From: Harmothoe impar | Lineage: Eukaryota > Annelida > Polychaeta > Phyllodocida > Polynoidae | Direction of reading: 5' to 3' | DNA length: 64,000 bases | Assembly: GCA_947462335.1 (NCBI GenBank) | Contig: OX381708.1 | Span: 40,241,377-40,305,376 of the forward strand | Shown: positions 25,048-35,417 of the stretch, in pieces | How positions within the stretch are numbered: position 1 is the stretch's first letter | Layout: each line of letters opens with the position of its first letter | The notes under the pieces: generated by a model | The model's database searches: none | The model's input: the letters and a program-made list of their open reading frames with translations, nothing else | What the model was told of the DNA's origin: nothing | Program-made: the position numbers and the translations under genes

Positions 25048-26160
25048 AGGGAATCCCTTTAACACTGCGGTCATTGACTTGTACCTTTGTCTCATTTTAA
25101 GTGCACATCACCTGCAATCTGCACCCAGCACCTGCGGCCTCAAGCTCAAACCGGCTTTTTAATCATTATAGTAAATACATTATGACCAGTACCGAATCAA
25201 AAGAGAACGCATTATAGGTAAAGGAAGCACCTGTAAATGTATGGGAAAAAGAATGATTATGTTTACATTTTTTGCATTTTCGTTGGGTAGCCATGTAACT
25301 TGCTGAACCCTTGCCATTTTTGTACCATGCCTGATCATTTATAACTTCTATCATCGGTAGGTTATAGTTGCATTTCTACCATCCTGCATTTCTTAATTGT
25401 AACTGCTAAAACTTGCAGATTATGTTATACTGAATCTCAGTAATTGGAGCGTCCCTATAGATTTGGCTGTCATCTTCCAAGCAGAGGAGCAAACATAGGA
25501 TTATCAACTTGGTTTGCTCTGCGTCTCATTAGGGATTATCCGCAGATCATGATGGGGGTGATTCTAAAGCAGATGCTTTTCTGGGGAGATTAGATGACAT
25601 GTTTGGTGCTGCATAGGATAAATTCCATGGACATTGTGGTGTTTTGTAATAGTTCTTGATGTAAAGTATCTAAGTCACCTGTATGTAAATCAGCAACTTA
25701 GGATATTACATGTGACTTGGTAATCGCATAAAAGTATACAAGTATAGTATTGTTTTGCAATTTAAATAATTAATCACCGATTAATTTATCAGAAGAAAAA
25801 GAAAAAGGTTCAAATGAACTAGAATTAATTCATAAAGAAAATTCTGAATATTTGTTCCAAAATATCAGTCTTGTCAAAGGACGGATCAAAAATTGATTGT
25901 CATCTAAACAGCTAAATACATTTAGATACTAACTTCAGTAATAGTACTAGTGACAAGATCATTATCATAATACAAAGAATATTGAACCTGATACAGATAC
26001 CTGTGATACACCGTATTTGATATTTTGCTCATTCGAAATAGTCCAAGCTGATGCGGTAGGTGTTGAAAATGACGTTTCATACAAACACACAGATAGACAT
26101 AGAACTCTCAGGGAGCCAGTGTGCCAATAGAGCCCCCTGGTGTCAAGTGGTGATACTACT
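25048..26160. repeat. Set of paralogous blocks (copy U)
   Basis: 25048-25150 matches 11600-11715 (block N). 25430-25610 matches 38580-38790 (block M: GCGTCTCATTAGGGATTATC versus GCGTCTCATCCAGGATTATC, then GGAGATTAGATGACAT versus GGGATTAGATGACAC). 25990-26045 resembles 18075-18110. All are in the same orientation and well diverged, so this is another relic of the duplications that made copies X, Y and Z. Confidence 0.5.
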
Positions 26161-26756
26161 TATTACTTATATAGCTGTCAATCTATTTGCAGTTTAATTA
26201 CGGCAAGCAAACATTATCTTTGACGCAAAGATTTGATCTACTACGCAAGATACTGTTCTTGAAAAACCTTTTTTACAGTTCATAAACCAGGTGGAAAACT
26301 AGTTGAACATGACAGCCTGTATATAGGCTGCAATATACAGGCACCCTATGCATTCAGGCTGCGTATGCACTCCCCAGCACATCAGGCTGCTATAGGAGGC
26401 CGGGAGTGCGAGATGGGCCTCAGACATATCACCAACTTTGGATATGCTTAACCAGCGCAATTGCCTAGTCCCAGATAACTGTGTTCACACTTAACTTTCA
26501 TAGATCTATGCAAATTCATCCAATAAACATAATAAAGCAGTTAACATAATATTTACTTTGGCACCATCAATATCTAAGGGTTTGTTTCTATCTTAATTCC
26601 TAATAGTGTTGTGCACCGGCCATCCGTTTATTCATAGTTGGTGTGGTACTTGCAGGGTAATTAGCAGGTTCATATCTAGGATGTTGTCTTCACTCCGTTA
26701 ACCATGTCACATAGGTGATTATATCAACAAGCATCCATTACACCCCTATAGTCGTT
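26161..26756. other. No gene seen; CAGGCTGC short repeats
   Basis: Around 26310-26400 variants of CAGGCTGC or AGGCTGCAATATACAGGC recur four or five times in a loose cluster. The rest is unremarkable. Confidence 0.4.
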
Positions 26757-27194
26757 CACTGTAAAAAAATTGTTGTTCCTAAACAGCAAAATGTGCCGTA
26801 ACTATACAGTACTTTTGCTGCAAAACATAATACAGTAAATTTTACATGTACATTTCTGTTGCTATAGATGCAGCTTACAGTAGTGATTTGTAGACCTACA
26901 GATGTTGTTTGCACTCGTGATCACCCTATCAGGAAAACATTATGAGAAACAGTCGGGTCTCTGTCTTTGAAGAAAAGTATTATAGATCAACGGATGGCTG
27001 TTGCAGTGTGTCCTATATTGATACATGCTTTGAGTCCCAGCCCTTGGCAAGGCAAACCGCCATACCGAATTATTGTTAACTCAAACACCATTCATGTGAG
27101 CTGCTCATATGAACGACAATCAACTGCCCAAAACGGCTGACTGGGAGTCGGTTTCTGTGTCTTATACATCCTATTTCTCCAGCATACCCCAAGA

Positions 27195-27370
27195 GCTGTG
27201 GGGCTGAATGCTGAGCTTAACGAAGTTGGGCAGGACCAGTACTGGACCAGTCTGGTGAGCTAGTGAGTAGCTCAGTACACAGAAGCAGGCTGAGCACACC
27301 TTGGCTGTGCACAGACTTGGGACTGCAATTGATCTTTGAATTAGTAATACTTTTGAAATGGTAAGAGTGC
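27195..27370. repeat. Dispersed block D, copy 1
   Basis: Homologous to 44135-44310 in the same orientation: GAGCTAGTGAGTAGCTCA versus AGCTAGTGAGCAGCTCA, ACACCTTGGCTGTGCACAGA versus ATACCTTGGCAGTGTACAGA, then TTGATCTTTGAATTA in both. No coding frame is shared. Confidence 0.65.
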
Positions 27371-27566
27371 TGGAACCAGACACTGCCTGACTGAATCTAT
27401 ATCCAGGGCGTTTTTGCCTAGGCAAATAGTATAAATATACAAGGAAAAGGACTGGCATGCCCATAAGAAATTGTAATTGACACGACTTCATCGTGTAGAT
27501 AGCGTTAGCAATCATACCAACACCAAGGTAGTAGGCCTTCTTGATAATTATAGATATGGGGTGCTG

Positions 27567-27730
27567 CACTGTTAGAAGTAAGTACTGTTCCTGTACAGCA
27601 AATACTGGGGGCACCGTTGGTTCCAGTAGATTGTGCTGTAGACCTACAGCAAGTCAGCTGATGCATATTTACAGCACATTATACTGTACAGTAACAGCAA
27701 AATCTACTGTTACTGTACAGCAGAATTAAT
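27567..27730. mobile_element. Internal CACTGT-type foldback copy
   Basis: It begins CACTGTTAGAAG, includes CTGTTCCTGTACAGCAAATA and the diagnostic GCTGTAGACCTACAGC, and ends in a short inverted TACTGTTACTGTACAGC. The words and their order match the arms of the enclosing region. It is the most degenerate of the three members. Confidence 0.55.
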
Positions 27731-27931
27731 TGTAAAACCAAATCTGAAGGTCTAGGGTCCGCTTCTCAAGGCTGGTGATATTTTTGGTCACGATGAATTA
27801 CTTTTTAATCACCATAAATTTTCTAGAATAGCCTACTAGGCTACCAAATAAAATTATAATAAAAACAGTTCATTGATAGACTTACATATCACTTTTAGAA
27901 AAAATAAATCAAAACATCAAGGACCTAGCGT

Positions 27932-28045
27932 TTCATGACAGGCCTGACCTGGGATTGAAATAGGGACCTTCCTATCACTGTACCACGCTGTGTCTGAGTG
28001 AGCTATCGAGACAGCTGGAGTAAGGCCTGCAGCATAGCTCTCATA
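27932..28045 (-). repeat. tRNA-derived SINE, copy 1
   Basis: Read on the minus strand it carries an A-box-like GATAGCTCACTCAGACA (about 27993-28008) and a B-box-like TTTCAATCCC (27951-27960) at tRNA spacing. The acceptor stem does not close fully, so it is a SINE head rather than a tRNA gene. It is duplicated about 345 bp away at 28276-28390, and the similarity extends beyond the tRNA-like part (CATATCACTTT). Confidence 0.65.
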
Positions 28046-28275
28046 CAGATGATCAGATGGATGAGGGAAAGGAAAATATATTTAGGACCTCTTGCAAATC
28101 AAGTGCAAGGTTGGCCTTGTAGTGCTAGAACCATATGTTATGTAGAGTTTGCTAAAGGTCTCTTTTGTCCTGCGTACAAAACAGCATTTCATGTTTTTCT
28201 TTAAAAAATGTCTAGAAAGCATCTTGTGTGGATTTGCATATCACTTTCAGGGAAAAAGAAACATGAAACTGTAGT

Positions 28276-28390
28276 TTCATGACTAGCCTGACTGGGGATT
28301 GAACTGGGGACCTTCCTATCACTGTACGGCGCTGTGTCTGATTGAGCTATCGAGGCAGCTGGAGTAAGGCCTGCAGCATGGCTCTCATAT
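28276..28390 (-). repeat. tRNA-derived SINE, copy 2
   Basis: Minus-strand A box GATAGCTCAATCAGACA and B box GTTCAATCCCC, closer to consensus than copy 1. The 3' segment towards 28390 (AAGGCCTGCAGCATGGCTCT in plus orientation) is nearly identical to copy 1. The same orientation and shared flanks point to a local tandem duplication rather than two insertions. Confidence 0.65.
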
Positions 28391-28656
28391 TTGAATAGAG
28401 AATGAAGTTTAATTGCTTGTGACCATTTAGTATGTAACACATTGAGAGGTGGCTAGACCAAGAGGATCAATCCCAAGACCCCCCGTGTACATAGCACAGA
28501 GAAAAGTGCTGTAGGTCTACAACTCACTATTGTAAGCTGCATCTACAGCAACAGAAATGTACATGTAAAGCAAAATTTACTGTATTATTTTTTACAGCAA
28601 AAGTATGTATAGTTACAATACATTTTGTTGTTCAGGAACAACAACTTTTTACAGTG

Positions 28657-29544
28657 TGTTTTGCACAAATAATATGTCATGATCATGTGCTAATATGACA
28701 TTATAAATTCTGTAGGTCTAGGCCATATAATGCAAAATATAATTATAGGACTGTTAATAGGTACATAATAAAATTTCCATAATGAAGGATGGTCTACTGC
28801 ACAATGTCATATTAAGCATCTTAATTAATCAGGCAGTTTAATGCGAAGCAATTGACCTTTCACCGGTTATAAGTTCTATATGGTAATCATAACTACGATG
28901 GCAAATAAATCACGCGATGTTTCCAGGTATAATAACACATTAATACCAGCTTTTTAGATAAGAGTTTAAAGGTTGTTACAAGTAATAACTGTGTTCTGTA
29001 GATCTTGGCAAAAAATAATTATCAAAATGTCTTGTGCAATAAAGCGATGAAGCTGTTCAATCAGCTTAACTCAGGTATCTCCATTGCACTTTTGCAAGTG
29101 TCTTTTCAATATGTACAGAAAGAGGGGGTGTAGTAAAGGATGCATGTGTAAAGCTACGCAGTCTGCCAGTCTTCTAACACATAGTGATCTTGACCCCTTA
29201 GTGTCTTTGAAAAAGGGATAGAAATGCAATAAATACATTTGCCACTTGATAAATATACTGTTTGGTTTTAATGAAATACTAAGTAAGTTGCATAGTGAAC
29301 AGATCTTACGAAGCAAAACACATTGTTCTCCCCCCTGCCCCTGCATGGTGACTCTTCTTATAATACTGTATTGTAAATGTAATACCATGAATAAGGGCAT
29401 TGTATTATTACTCAGATCGACCTGAGGATTAATATTATAATATTTCTTTTATTACTGAGCAGTAGCCCCCCTTGCATAAATAATGTGATCTGGGCCTGTG
29501 TCGACAAGAACTGGAGCATGTTAACACAGTCTGACAGAAGGATG
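28657..29544. other. No gene seen
   Basis: AT-rich. The 109-codon minus-strand frame at 29071-29400 is unrecognised and has no repeat or splice support. Confidence 0.45.
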
Positions 29545-31120
29545 GATGAATGTTTCAGTGAAATGACAAACTGTCATGGTAAGACAAATCAGCATGACCT
29601 ACAAACCTTCATCCCACCCCACAACACATACAATTTCATGTCAAACCAAGAAGTCCAAAATATTCTGTGGCTTTTCCTCCTGTTTGTCATTGGATTTCAG
29701 CTTATTTCATGTTGTCCATTGTCCATTGTCATTTACGTGAATATAGAGTTGGTTGCTGTCATCATTGGTGGTCATAACATGTACTGACATGAAGAATGTA
29801 CGGTCATGTATATCATCCACCGATAATAGGCAATTCCCAATAAGTTAACAAGCCAAGCATCAGTATCTAACTAGCATTGGTAATATATTCGATGTCTTCT
29901 TCAATTATACCTTTAAAATCATGACAGGTTCAGCCCATGTCATCAAACAGTTATTTCCTTCTTTAATTTCTATTCAGGAATGTGACATACATCACCCACC
30001 CCCACTTACTCTCAAGTAAAGTCGGACAAGTATAATTATTGTTCAATAATATTGATATTGATATTATCGAATGCTCTAAATTATCGATTGTGTATCGTAA
30101 ATATTAGGAACTAGTTAAAAGAAATTGTCATGTATTGCCAACCTCAAATGAAAACTATTTTCATAATTGTAAACTAATTGATATGTTGTTACAACAAACA
30201 GTATTACATGAGAACAAACCTCCCACCGACCACACCAAACCTTTACCCTCTTTTAACCTCAGATGTACATTGTTTGTAGCAACATTTTCTAGGGAATCAC
30301 ATTATTTATAGTTGCAGAACATTATGGTTCCAACCTCCAGACCGCGTCTGACATCTGAATCAGCCGGCATGCATGACTGACTGACCCTGTCAGAGACCGG
30401 AAGTGGTAGTCTGTGTGGGTCCATATCGATAGCTCCACCTATCCGTCGAAACGGAATTTCTGTAAGGGAATTGTCCATGTTTAGTTTCTCCTTGTTTGTT
30501 GGTATCCCGGTACTACTAAGTTATACAGTCCGTCATATTCATTAAAGTGATTATAGGAAACCACTCAAAGCATCTAACTTTTGTATTCATACAGGGACCT
30601 GTAATGATTAACTTTATTTCGAACAGAAAATAAGTACATTTGTATCTTCCTTCATTCTTCTGAGATTCTCTAAAGCCAGGATACCTCACAAATTCCATTA
30701 AGATGTGCAGCGGACATGATAACTATATTAAGCACTAGTTTGTCTGTACAGTATTTATTAAGTTTCACCAAAGAAGCAATATCCAAATTTGCACTAGACA
30801 ATGCCTAGAGATATCATTATCATCTGCATTCCTCTTAAAACCCCACCCACCGTATTTAAGGCCAAGGTGCTGGTCCTGGCTTTACTCTGACTGTTGCTGG
30901 ACGGGTAGCAAGATTAAGGCATTAAAGGAGAAACCGTGATCAATGTTATCAGGCGTGGGTGGAGAGTGGATGAAACTACAGAACCTCTCAATTTGCTGCA
31001 GGGTAGGATGTTTCTGACAGGTACATAGTAATATGCCGCACCTTAGGTAAAAGGATTTCTTGTAATTCCTTGGGAACTTACTCAATACATTAGGCCCCGA
31101 CCAGACGCTGTCCAATCAAG
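29545..31120. repeat. Paralogous segment A, copy 1
   Basis: Colinear with 52645-54060. Anchors are 29560-29605 versus 52645-52690 (AATGACAAA, then CAAATCAGCATGACCT versus CAAGTCAGTATGACCT), 30330-30505 versus 53218-53400, and 30950-31100 versus 53890-54050 (GAGTGGATGAAAC, GTTTCTGACAG, TACATTAGGC). Spacing between anchors is kept within some tens of bases. Identity is about 70-75%, so this is far older than the 53.86 to 49.37 kb copying event. Confidence 0.65.
30330..30470. promoter_or_regulatory. Conserved promoter-like core with ETS-type site, copy 1
   Basis: Within segment A this is the best-conserved block. It holds ACCTCCAGACCG, GCATGCATG, TGACCCTGTCAG, ACCGGAAGTG and a CGAAACGGAATTT tail. 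CCGGAAGTG is the canonical ETS-family site. The paralog at 53218-53360 keeps the same motifs in the same order. Retention against a decayed background suggests a regulatory element; an exon is possible but no shared frame is obvious. Confidence 0.35.
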
Positions 31121-31509
31121 GTATTGCTGCCCATAGGATGATTACTAGAGGTAATCTACCCATAGAATGCTCAAGATTGCAAATGGCCAGCTTGTCGTCG
31201 CACAGAAAGAAACATGAAAGTCTTGTGGCTCTTATGAGGGTGTCGCGTAACAATGACAAATTGACAATAAGCTTCAAAGGCCAATGGATCAGCTCTATAG
31301 AACTGGTACTCTACAGGCACAGGGGTCTGGGATTTGTAAGCTTGATTAAATTGATCATTCAATCCTGACTTATGCTCAATTCTCTAAGAATAATTTAGAG
31401 TTTCTGTTGTGTTATAAAACATAATTTGGCGGAAGGATAATTTGAGTTTTATGATGCATTTTATTCACATGGTGATATTTCAAAATACGATACAATTCAA
31501 ATGAGGTTC
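31121..31509. other. No gene seen
   Basis: Overlapping open frames on both strands (31138-31368 plus, 31171-31362 minus) are unrecognised. No repeat was found up to the MITE. Confidence 0.4.
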
Positions 31510-31617
31510 CCCAATGGGCACAAAACATTGAATCAACATTGATATATGGTTGACAATGTTGATTCAACATTGATTCAACGTTGATTCAACATTAGACTGA
31601 ATTTTGTGCCCACTGGG
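31510..31617. mobile_element. 108-bp foldback MITE, TSD TC
   Basis: It starts CCCAATGGGCACAAAA and ends TTTTGTGCCCACTGGG. The interior repeats TTGAATCAACATTGAT-like words in both directions, so the whole element folds back. TC flanks both ends (31508-31509 and 31618-31619). Its length is exactly that of the copies at 49596-49703 and 49999-50106. It is non-coding. Confidence 0.9.
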
Positions 31618-33094
31618 TCACAGGACCTCAGCAATCAGGTAATGACAAATGAATATGCGCAATAGCATGTAAAAAGGTCATCCATGTCACACAATCAACT
31701 TCCTTATCAGAGAGGGAAGCGGCTAGCATTTCCCAATGACAACTATGTTATCAGCATAAATACAGTGTATTTCATTTGTTAGCAGATTAATAGAACAGTC
31801 AATGGAAAGCTTTAGCTGAGTAACTTTGAGAGGAATTTAGCCTATAGGATAGCGCTTCTGGAGCCAAACCAAACGCTGAGGCACCTGTTTTGATTTAGCT
31901 GTAATGTTTTATGTTGGGCTTGTAATTAGTACTTGATTGTGCATTTCTTGGATTTTCTTAAAACATTTATAGACCAAGCGCAATGATAACCAAATAATTA
32001 AAGCCAGTCTTCTTCACTGCCTTCCTCATTTCGACTAACTAGGTGCTATAGATGTTTCTTATCTCTGTGTGGATGATCTGTGAAATATAAATATCTCTAA
32101 ATGTCAATGTATCTTCTGCTATCAGCAATTTTCCAAAGACGCTAGCTGTTATGCCGGGTAATCTTACATCAATAAAATCCTTCCCAAACTCATCTCAAAC
32201 TCTATATGTATAGATCTATACAGTGTCCTACTATGTTGCGTTAGCCTGCAATGCTTCCATCGTGTGAATAGTGCCCACACATATTCAAGGAGTACGTTCT
32301 CAAAAACTAGAAGTCGTACATGCTGATAAAATATCACTGGAAAGCTGATGACATCAATTTTATAATTGAGCTTTTACCTTGGAGGACGCTTTTCCCTCGA
32401 CTGTACACATATAGATTTGAGGTTGTCTCCTAGCTCCTCCGGAGGCTAGATCAATGAACACAATAGTGGGCTTATCATAGAATGGAATATCCTAAATGGA
32501 GAGACTCTAAAGAAACATTAGATAGATAATTAGGTAAGGAAGCTAACTACCCCGACAGTTTATAGCTTACCTCATTAGGTCTAATGTGTTACCTACTACA
32601 TGTCATGCAAACGCTACATTGATGTACACAATACCGCCCTGCCTAATTAAATATACGGCCTTTTCAGGATGTAAAGTTATATACATTTGTACTAGAACTA
32701 CAACAATCTCCTCAAACATGGTTATTTGTTTTTACACAAAGTCTTTATTTTCTTTCCACCTTTATACATGAGGTCATGCTAATCACGCTAAATAAATATC
32801 ATTATATGAACCTTTTTCCGACTTTTCTGGGCCGTTTAAGCAATTCCTTAAAAGGTGATTTTTTTTGGGCTGTCAACCACAGAAAATTCTAGCTGTCAAC
32901 TGTCTATATTGGCTGAGGAGGGTCACTGTTTTGCTGATAACCCTGTGTATTCATACCCCTCCGGAACTACATACTCTCCAAACACATCTTGCTTCTGGGA
33001 ATGAAACGAGGCTTCCTATATGCTGCAGGAGAGTGTCCTGTTTCTATGCATTGAAACAGGACATAGTCAGCAGGCTTTAACGTGGTTGCTTCCC
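31618..33094. other. No gene seen; short dispersed repeat
   Basis: 32440-32485 resembles 8930-8975. Otherwise AT-rich and unrecognised. Confidence 0.4.
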
Positions 33095-33240
33095 ACGGCC
33101 TCTCAACAGAAACAGCAACATTGAAGGAGGGCAGTGATGGGTCGGCTGGTGTTCCATTGGATGAGACAGAAACAGTGATGGGTATATTCACTGCCTTTAT
33201 AACTACCTCTCAGGAAACTGGGGTGAGGAAGGGTGAGACT
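33095..33240 (-). other. Exon-like paralogous block, copy 2
   Basis: Minus-strand partner of 24070-24170. The 74-codon frame at 32967-33191 reads ITVSVSSNGTPADPSLPSFN, then AVSVERPWEATTLKPADYV, which is protein-like in composition. The block stays open longer here than in copy 1. It could be an exon of a gene on the minus strand. I do not recognise the family, and splice sites are not decisive. Confidence 0.3.
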
Positions 33241-33840
33241 AGTGCGAGCATTGCCCATAGAGCAAGGTAGGGTGAGCCCTGTGTGTAGAAGCTCACCCTA
33301 TGTGCTAGACTGGGCAAGCCTTGTGCCTATAGCCTGCTCTGCCCAAACCCACACTGAGGGTGACCCTCTGGTCTGTGTGCTGGCACACCACCTTACCCAA
33401 GGTCCCCCTAGCATGTACACCAGTATTTAGTATAGGTTGTGTATTGCCATGGTGGATAAATAGAGGTTCCTTTATATGGCCACCCAACACAGATCCGATA
33501 GTATACGATATATCATATAATGGTCCATTAATGGACATATGGGTTCAAAGATATAATTGTGTAAATATATTCATCATCTGTGAATAATTGTATTCATCAA
33601 AATGAACTCCAATTAGTATATGTAAATATTATAATTGTAGTTTACATACAGATATTCTTTATCAAAAAGCACAAATACATTGTAGTGCTAATATACTATT
33701 TATTATAAAAGGTCTTATAACATGGGAACAATTTAAAGGTGGCCGACGGAAGCAGACTTCAATGTCTTGACGCAGCCTTTTTGCTTAGAAAACATTAAAT
33801 GTAAAGTTATGACGTGTATAGGGTAATATGGAAATGGATT
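33241..33840. other. No gene seen; GC-richer then AT-rich
   Basis: 33240-33420 is locally rich in GTGAGCC and GGGCAAGC words, with overlapping frames on both strands. From 33470 the sequence becomes very AT-rich and leads into a retroelement-like 3' tail. No gene is recognised. Confidence 0.4.
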
Positions 33841-33947
33841 ACTTAAAATGATATAACCTGTAAAATATGATTTCAATGTGTGTAAATATTTCTTTGATTC
33901 TGAGCAAATAAATTTTTAAAATTTAAAATTGAAATTGAATTGAATTG
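33841..33947 (+). mobile_element. Likely LINE 3' tail ending in ATTGAATTG repeats
   Basis: An AT-rich tail includes AATAAA near 33907 and ends in the short repeat AAATTGAAATTGAATTGAAT, as in LINE families that end in a microsatellite rather than poly(A). A SINE fragment starts immediately after. No coding part is present. Confidence 0.4.
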
Positions 33948-33949
33948 TC

Positions 33950-34040
33950 ATCACTGGCACATTGTATGTGAAAGGTCCAGGGTTCAAGACTCGGCCATGT
34001 CAACCTACCCACCATTTTTTCTTATTTCTACTAATGTAAC
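33950..34040 (+). repeat. 5'-truncated tRNA-derived SINE
   Basis: ACATTGTATGTGAAAGGTCC, then AGGGTTCAAGACTC, then GCCATGTCAA matches the B-box half of the SINE at 34591-34665. The A-box half is missing. It abuts the tail of the preceding retroelement. Confidence 0.55.
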
Positions 34041-34271
34041 TTTACAATTGTCCACAAAATACATGTCACTGGTCTATTGTTCTTAAAACAAAGAGCAACT
34101 GGGAGAACTCACATCATAGCTGCATTAGGACTTTCCTTATGCTACTGCAAGCCCCTCTTGTAACTCTTCCACAGTGCCACACAGTCCCAGCCATCAAGCC
34201 TGGATTTGGGCAACATCACAGAGAGCTGGATAGGGCTAGCACAAGATTCAGGCTTGTGTGAGGGCAATGCT
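34041..34271. other. No gene seen
   Basis: Short spacer of unremarkable sequence. Confidence 0.4.
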
Positions 34272-34514
34272 GTGCCTCTACATGGGTCCCCACATATTTG
34301 ACCATGTCGCTGTGTCGATTTTTAGCCACAGGGCCGTGTCGTTGTGTCGATTTTTATGAATTTAGCAACTCATAGAAAAATTGCTGTGGGTCGAATTTTA
34401 TCCCCAATTTAGCGATGTCCGTCGGTTTTTAAAAGGCTTGTGTCGCCCGTGTCGAATTTTAAAAGGCCCGTGTCGCCATGTCGCACGTGTCGAATTTTAC
34501 CCATGTAGAGGCAC
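34272..34514. mobile_element. 243-bp MITE, 16-bp perfect TIR, 6-bp TSD AATGCT
   Basis: GTGCCTCTACATGGGT at 34272-34287 is exactly complementary to ACCCATGTAGAGGCAC at 34499-34514. AATGCT flanks both ends (34266-34271 and 34515-34520). Inside, GTGTCGATTTTTA or GTGTCGAATTTTA occurs about six times, giving an unusual CG-containing subterminal repeat. It is non-coding. The 6-bp duplication does not fit TA (mariner) or 8-bp (hAT) elements, so the superfamily is open. Confidence 0.88.
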
Positions 34515-34590
34515 AATGCTAGGAACAAAAGGTTAAAACATTCTAATGTACAATTCATATAGGTTCCTTAGATATCCCAGCCTTGTACCC

Positions 34591-34665
34591 ACATGGTGGT
34601 CTAGTGGTCATCACAGTCACATTGTATCCCAAAGGTCCAGGGTTCGTGACTCAGCCATGTCAATC
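34591..34665 (+). repeat. tRNA-derived SINE head, plus strand
   Basis: The A box TGGTCTAGTGGTCA at 34597-34610 and B box GGGTTCGTGACTC at 34640-34652 have tRNA spacing. The would-be acceptor stem (ACATGGT and GCCATGT) can pair, but the T stem does not, so this is a SINE head rather than a working tRNA gene. Confidence 0.65.
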
Positions 34666-34715
34666 TTCAATTTTCTATTTTTATGAAGAAAAAATGGTGT
34701 GTAAGTTAACATGAC

Positions 34716-34790
34716 CTAGTCACGAACCCTGGACCTTTGGGGTACAAGGCGACGGTGCTGACCAATATACTACAGTGTGGGTGTGAGGTA
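34716..34790 (-). repeat. tRNA-derived SINE head, minus strand
   Basis: An inverted partner of the 34591 SINE. AGTCACGAACCCTGGACCTT and TGG is the exact complement of the B-box region at 34630-34652. The A-box half (GTATATTGGTCAGCA) differs, so it comes from a related subfamily. Together the two form a ~200-bp hairpin. Confidence 0.65.
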
Positions 34791-35310
34791 TTGACATATA
34801 CGTAACTGATATATACTGCACACTGGACAACCCCACATATTGTGCAAGCCCTCACCCACCTTTCACCCAAGTTCCCCCACCACCAGCTAGCCACTGGGTG
34901 GGATTGGGTGGGCATGTGGAAGGGATAGGGCACCTCACCCCAAAGCTCACACTACCTCACCCCTTGAGCTAGGCACAAAAGTAGTTCGCCCTAGCTGGCA
35001 CTAGCATGCTCTAGCCTCACCCCAGTTTCCTGGGCTGTTATCTGCTGTTATGCCTTCTCTAGACAAGGCATAGACAAGACAATTGGCCTAAATTGTGTGA
35101 ATTGAAATCATTCTAAAAGTAGATCCCGACCCACTAGTAACATCCATATATGAAACGCCAACATGACCTCTAGCAAATTGTGTATAACTATATTAATTCA
35201 GACCAGAAGTGAATAATAACTTAGCCTGCTTAATGTAGTAACCACGTCTCTAAATTGGAAAATGTTATCGACTTTCTAACTGTTATATCAAGCTAGCCTA
35301 TAATCGCCGT
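34791..35310. other. No gene seen
   Basis: 34840-35030 is rich in CACCCC and CTAGC words. No coding signal follows. Confidence 0.4.
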
Positions 35311-35357
35311 TCTGAGCCTGAGCCTGCCCCTGCCCCTGCCCCTGCCCCTGCCCCTGC

Positions 35358-35411
<54 letters not shown>

Positions 35412-35417
35412 CCCTGC
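35311..35417. repeat. Hexanucleotide microsatellite (CCTGCC/CCTGTC)n
   Basis: About 17 hexamers: two GAGCCT, then a block of GCCCCT, then a block of GTCCCT, ending in GCCCCT. The minus-strand frame through it encodes alternating RG and RD dipeptides and is a by-product of the repeat. Confidence 0.95.

Larger units (their letters stand above)
26757..28656. mobile_element. 1.9-kb region bounded by inverted ~147-bp arms
   Basis: The left arm (26757-26901) starts CACTGTAAAAAAATTGTTGT and ends GTAGACCTACAG. The right arm (28509-28656) is its inverted copy at roughly 85% identity, ending TTTTTACAGTG. A third, more diverged member lies inside at 27567-27730. Either one large foldback element carries cargo, or two members of a CACTGTAAAAA MITE family were inserted in opposite orientation. 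No matching target duplication is visible at the outer ends, which favours the second reading. Contents are repeat block D1, the third arm and two SINEs. The 147-codon minus-strand frame at 27171-27614 inside it is unrecognised. Confidence 0.65.

Noticed and set aside
27171..27614. 147-codon minus-strand frame with hydrophobic stretches
   Set aside because: It spans dispersed block D and an internal MITE-like arm; the homologous block at 44.1 kb is not open.
34591..34665. Possible tRNA gene
   Set aside because: A and B boxes are present and the acceptor stem pairs, but the T stem does not; related partial copies at 33950 and 34716 show it is a SINE.
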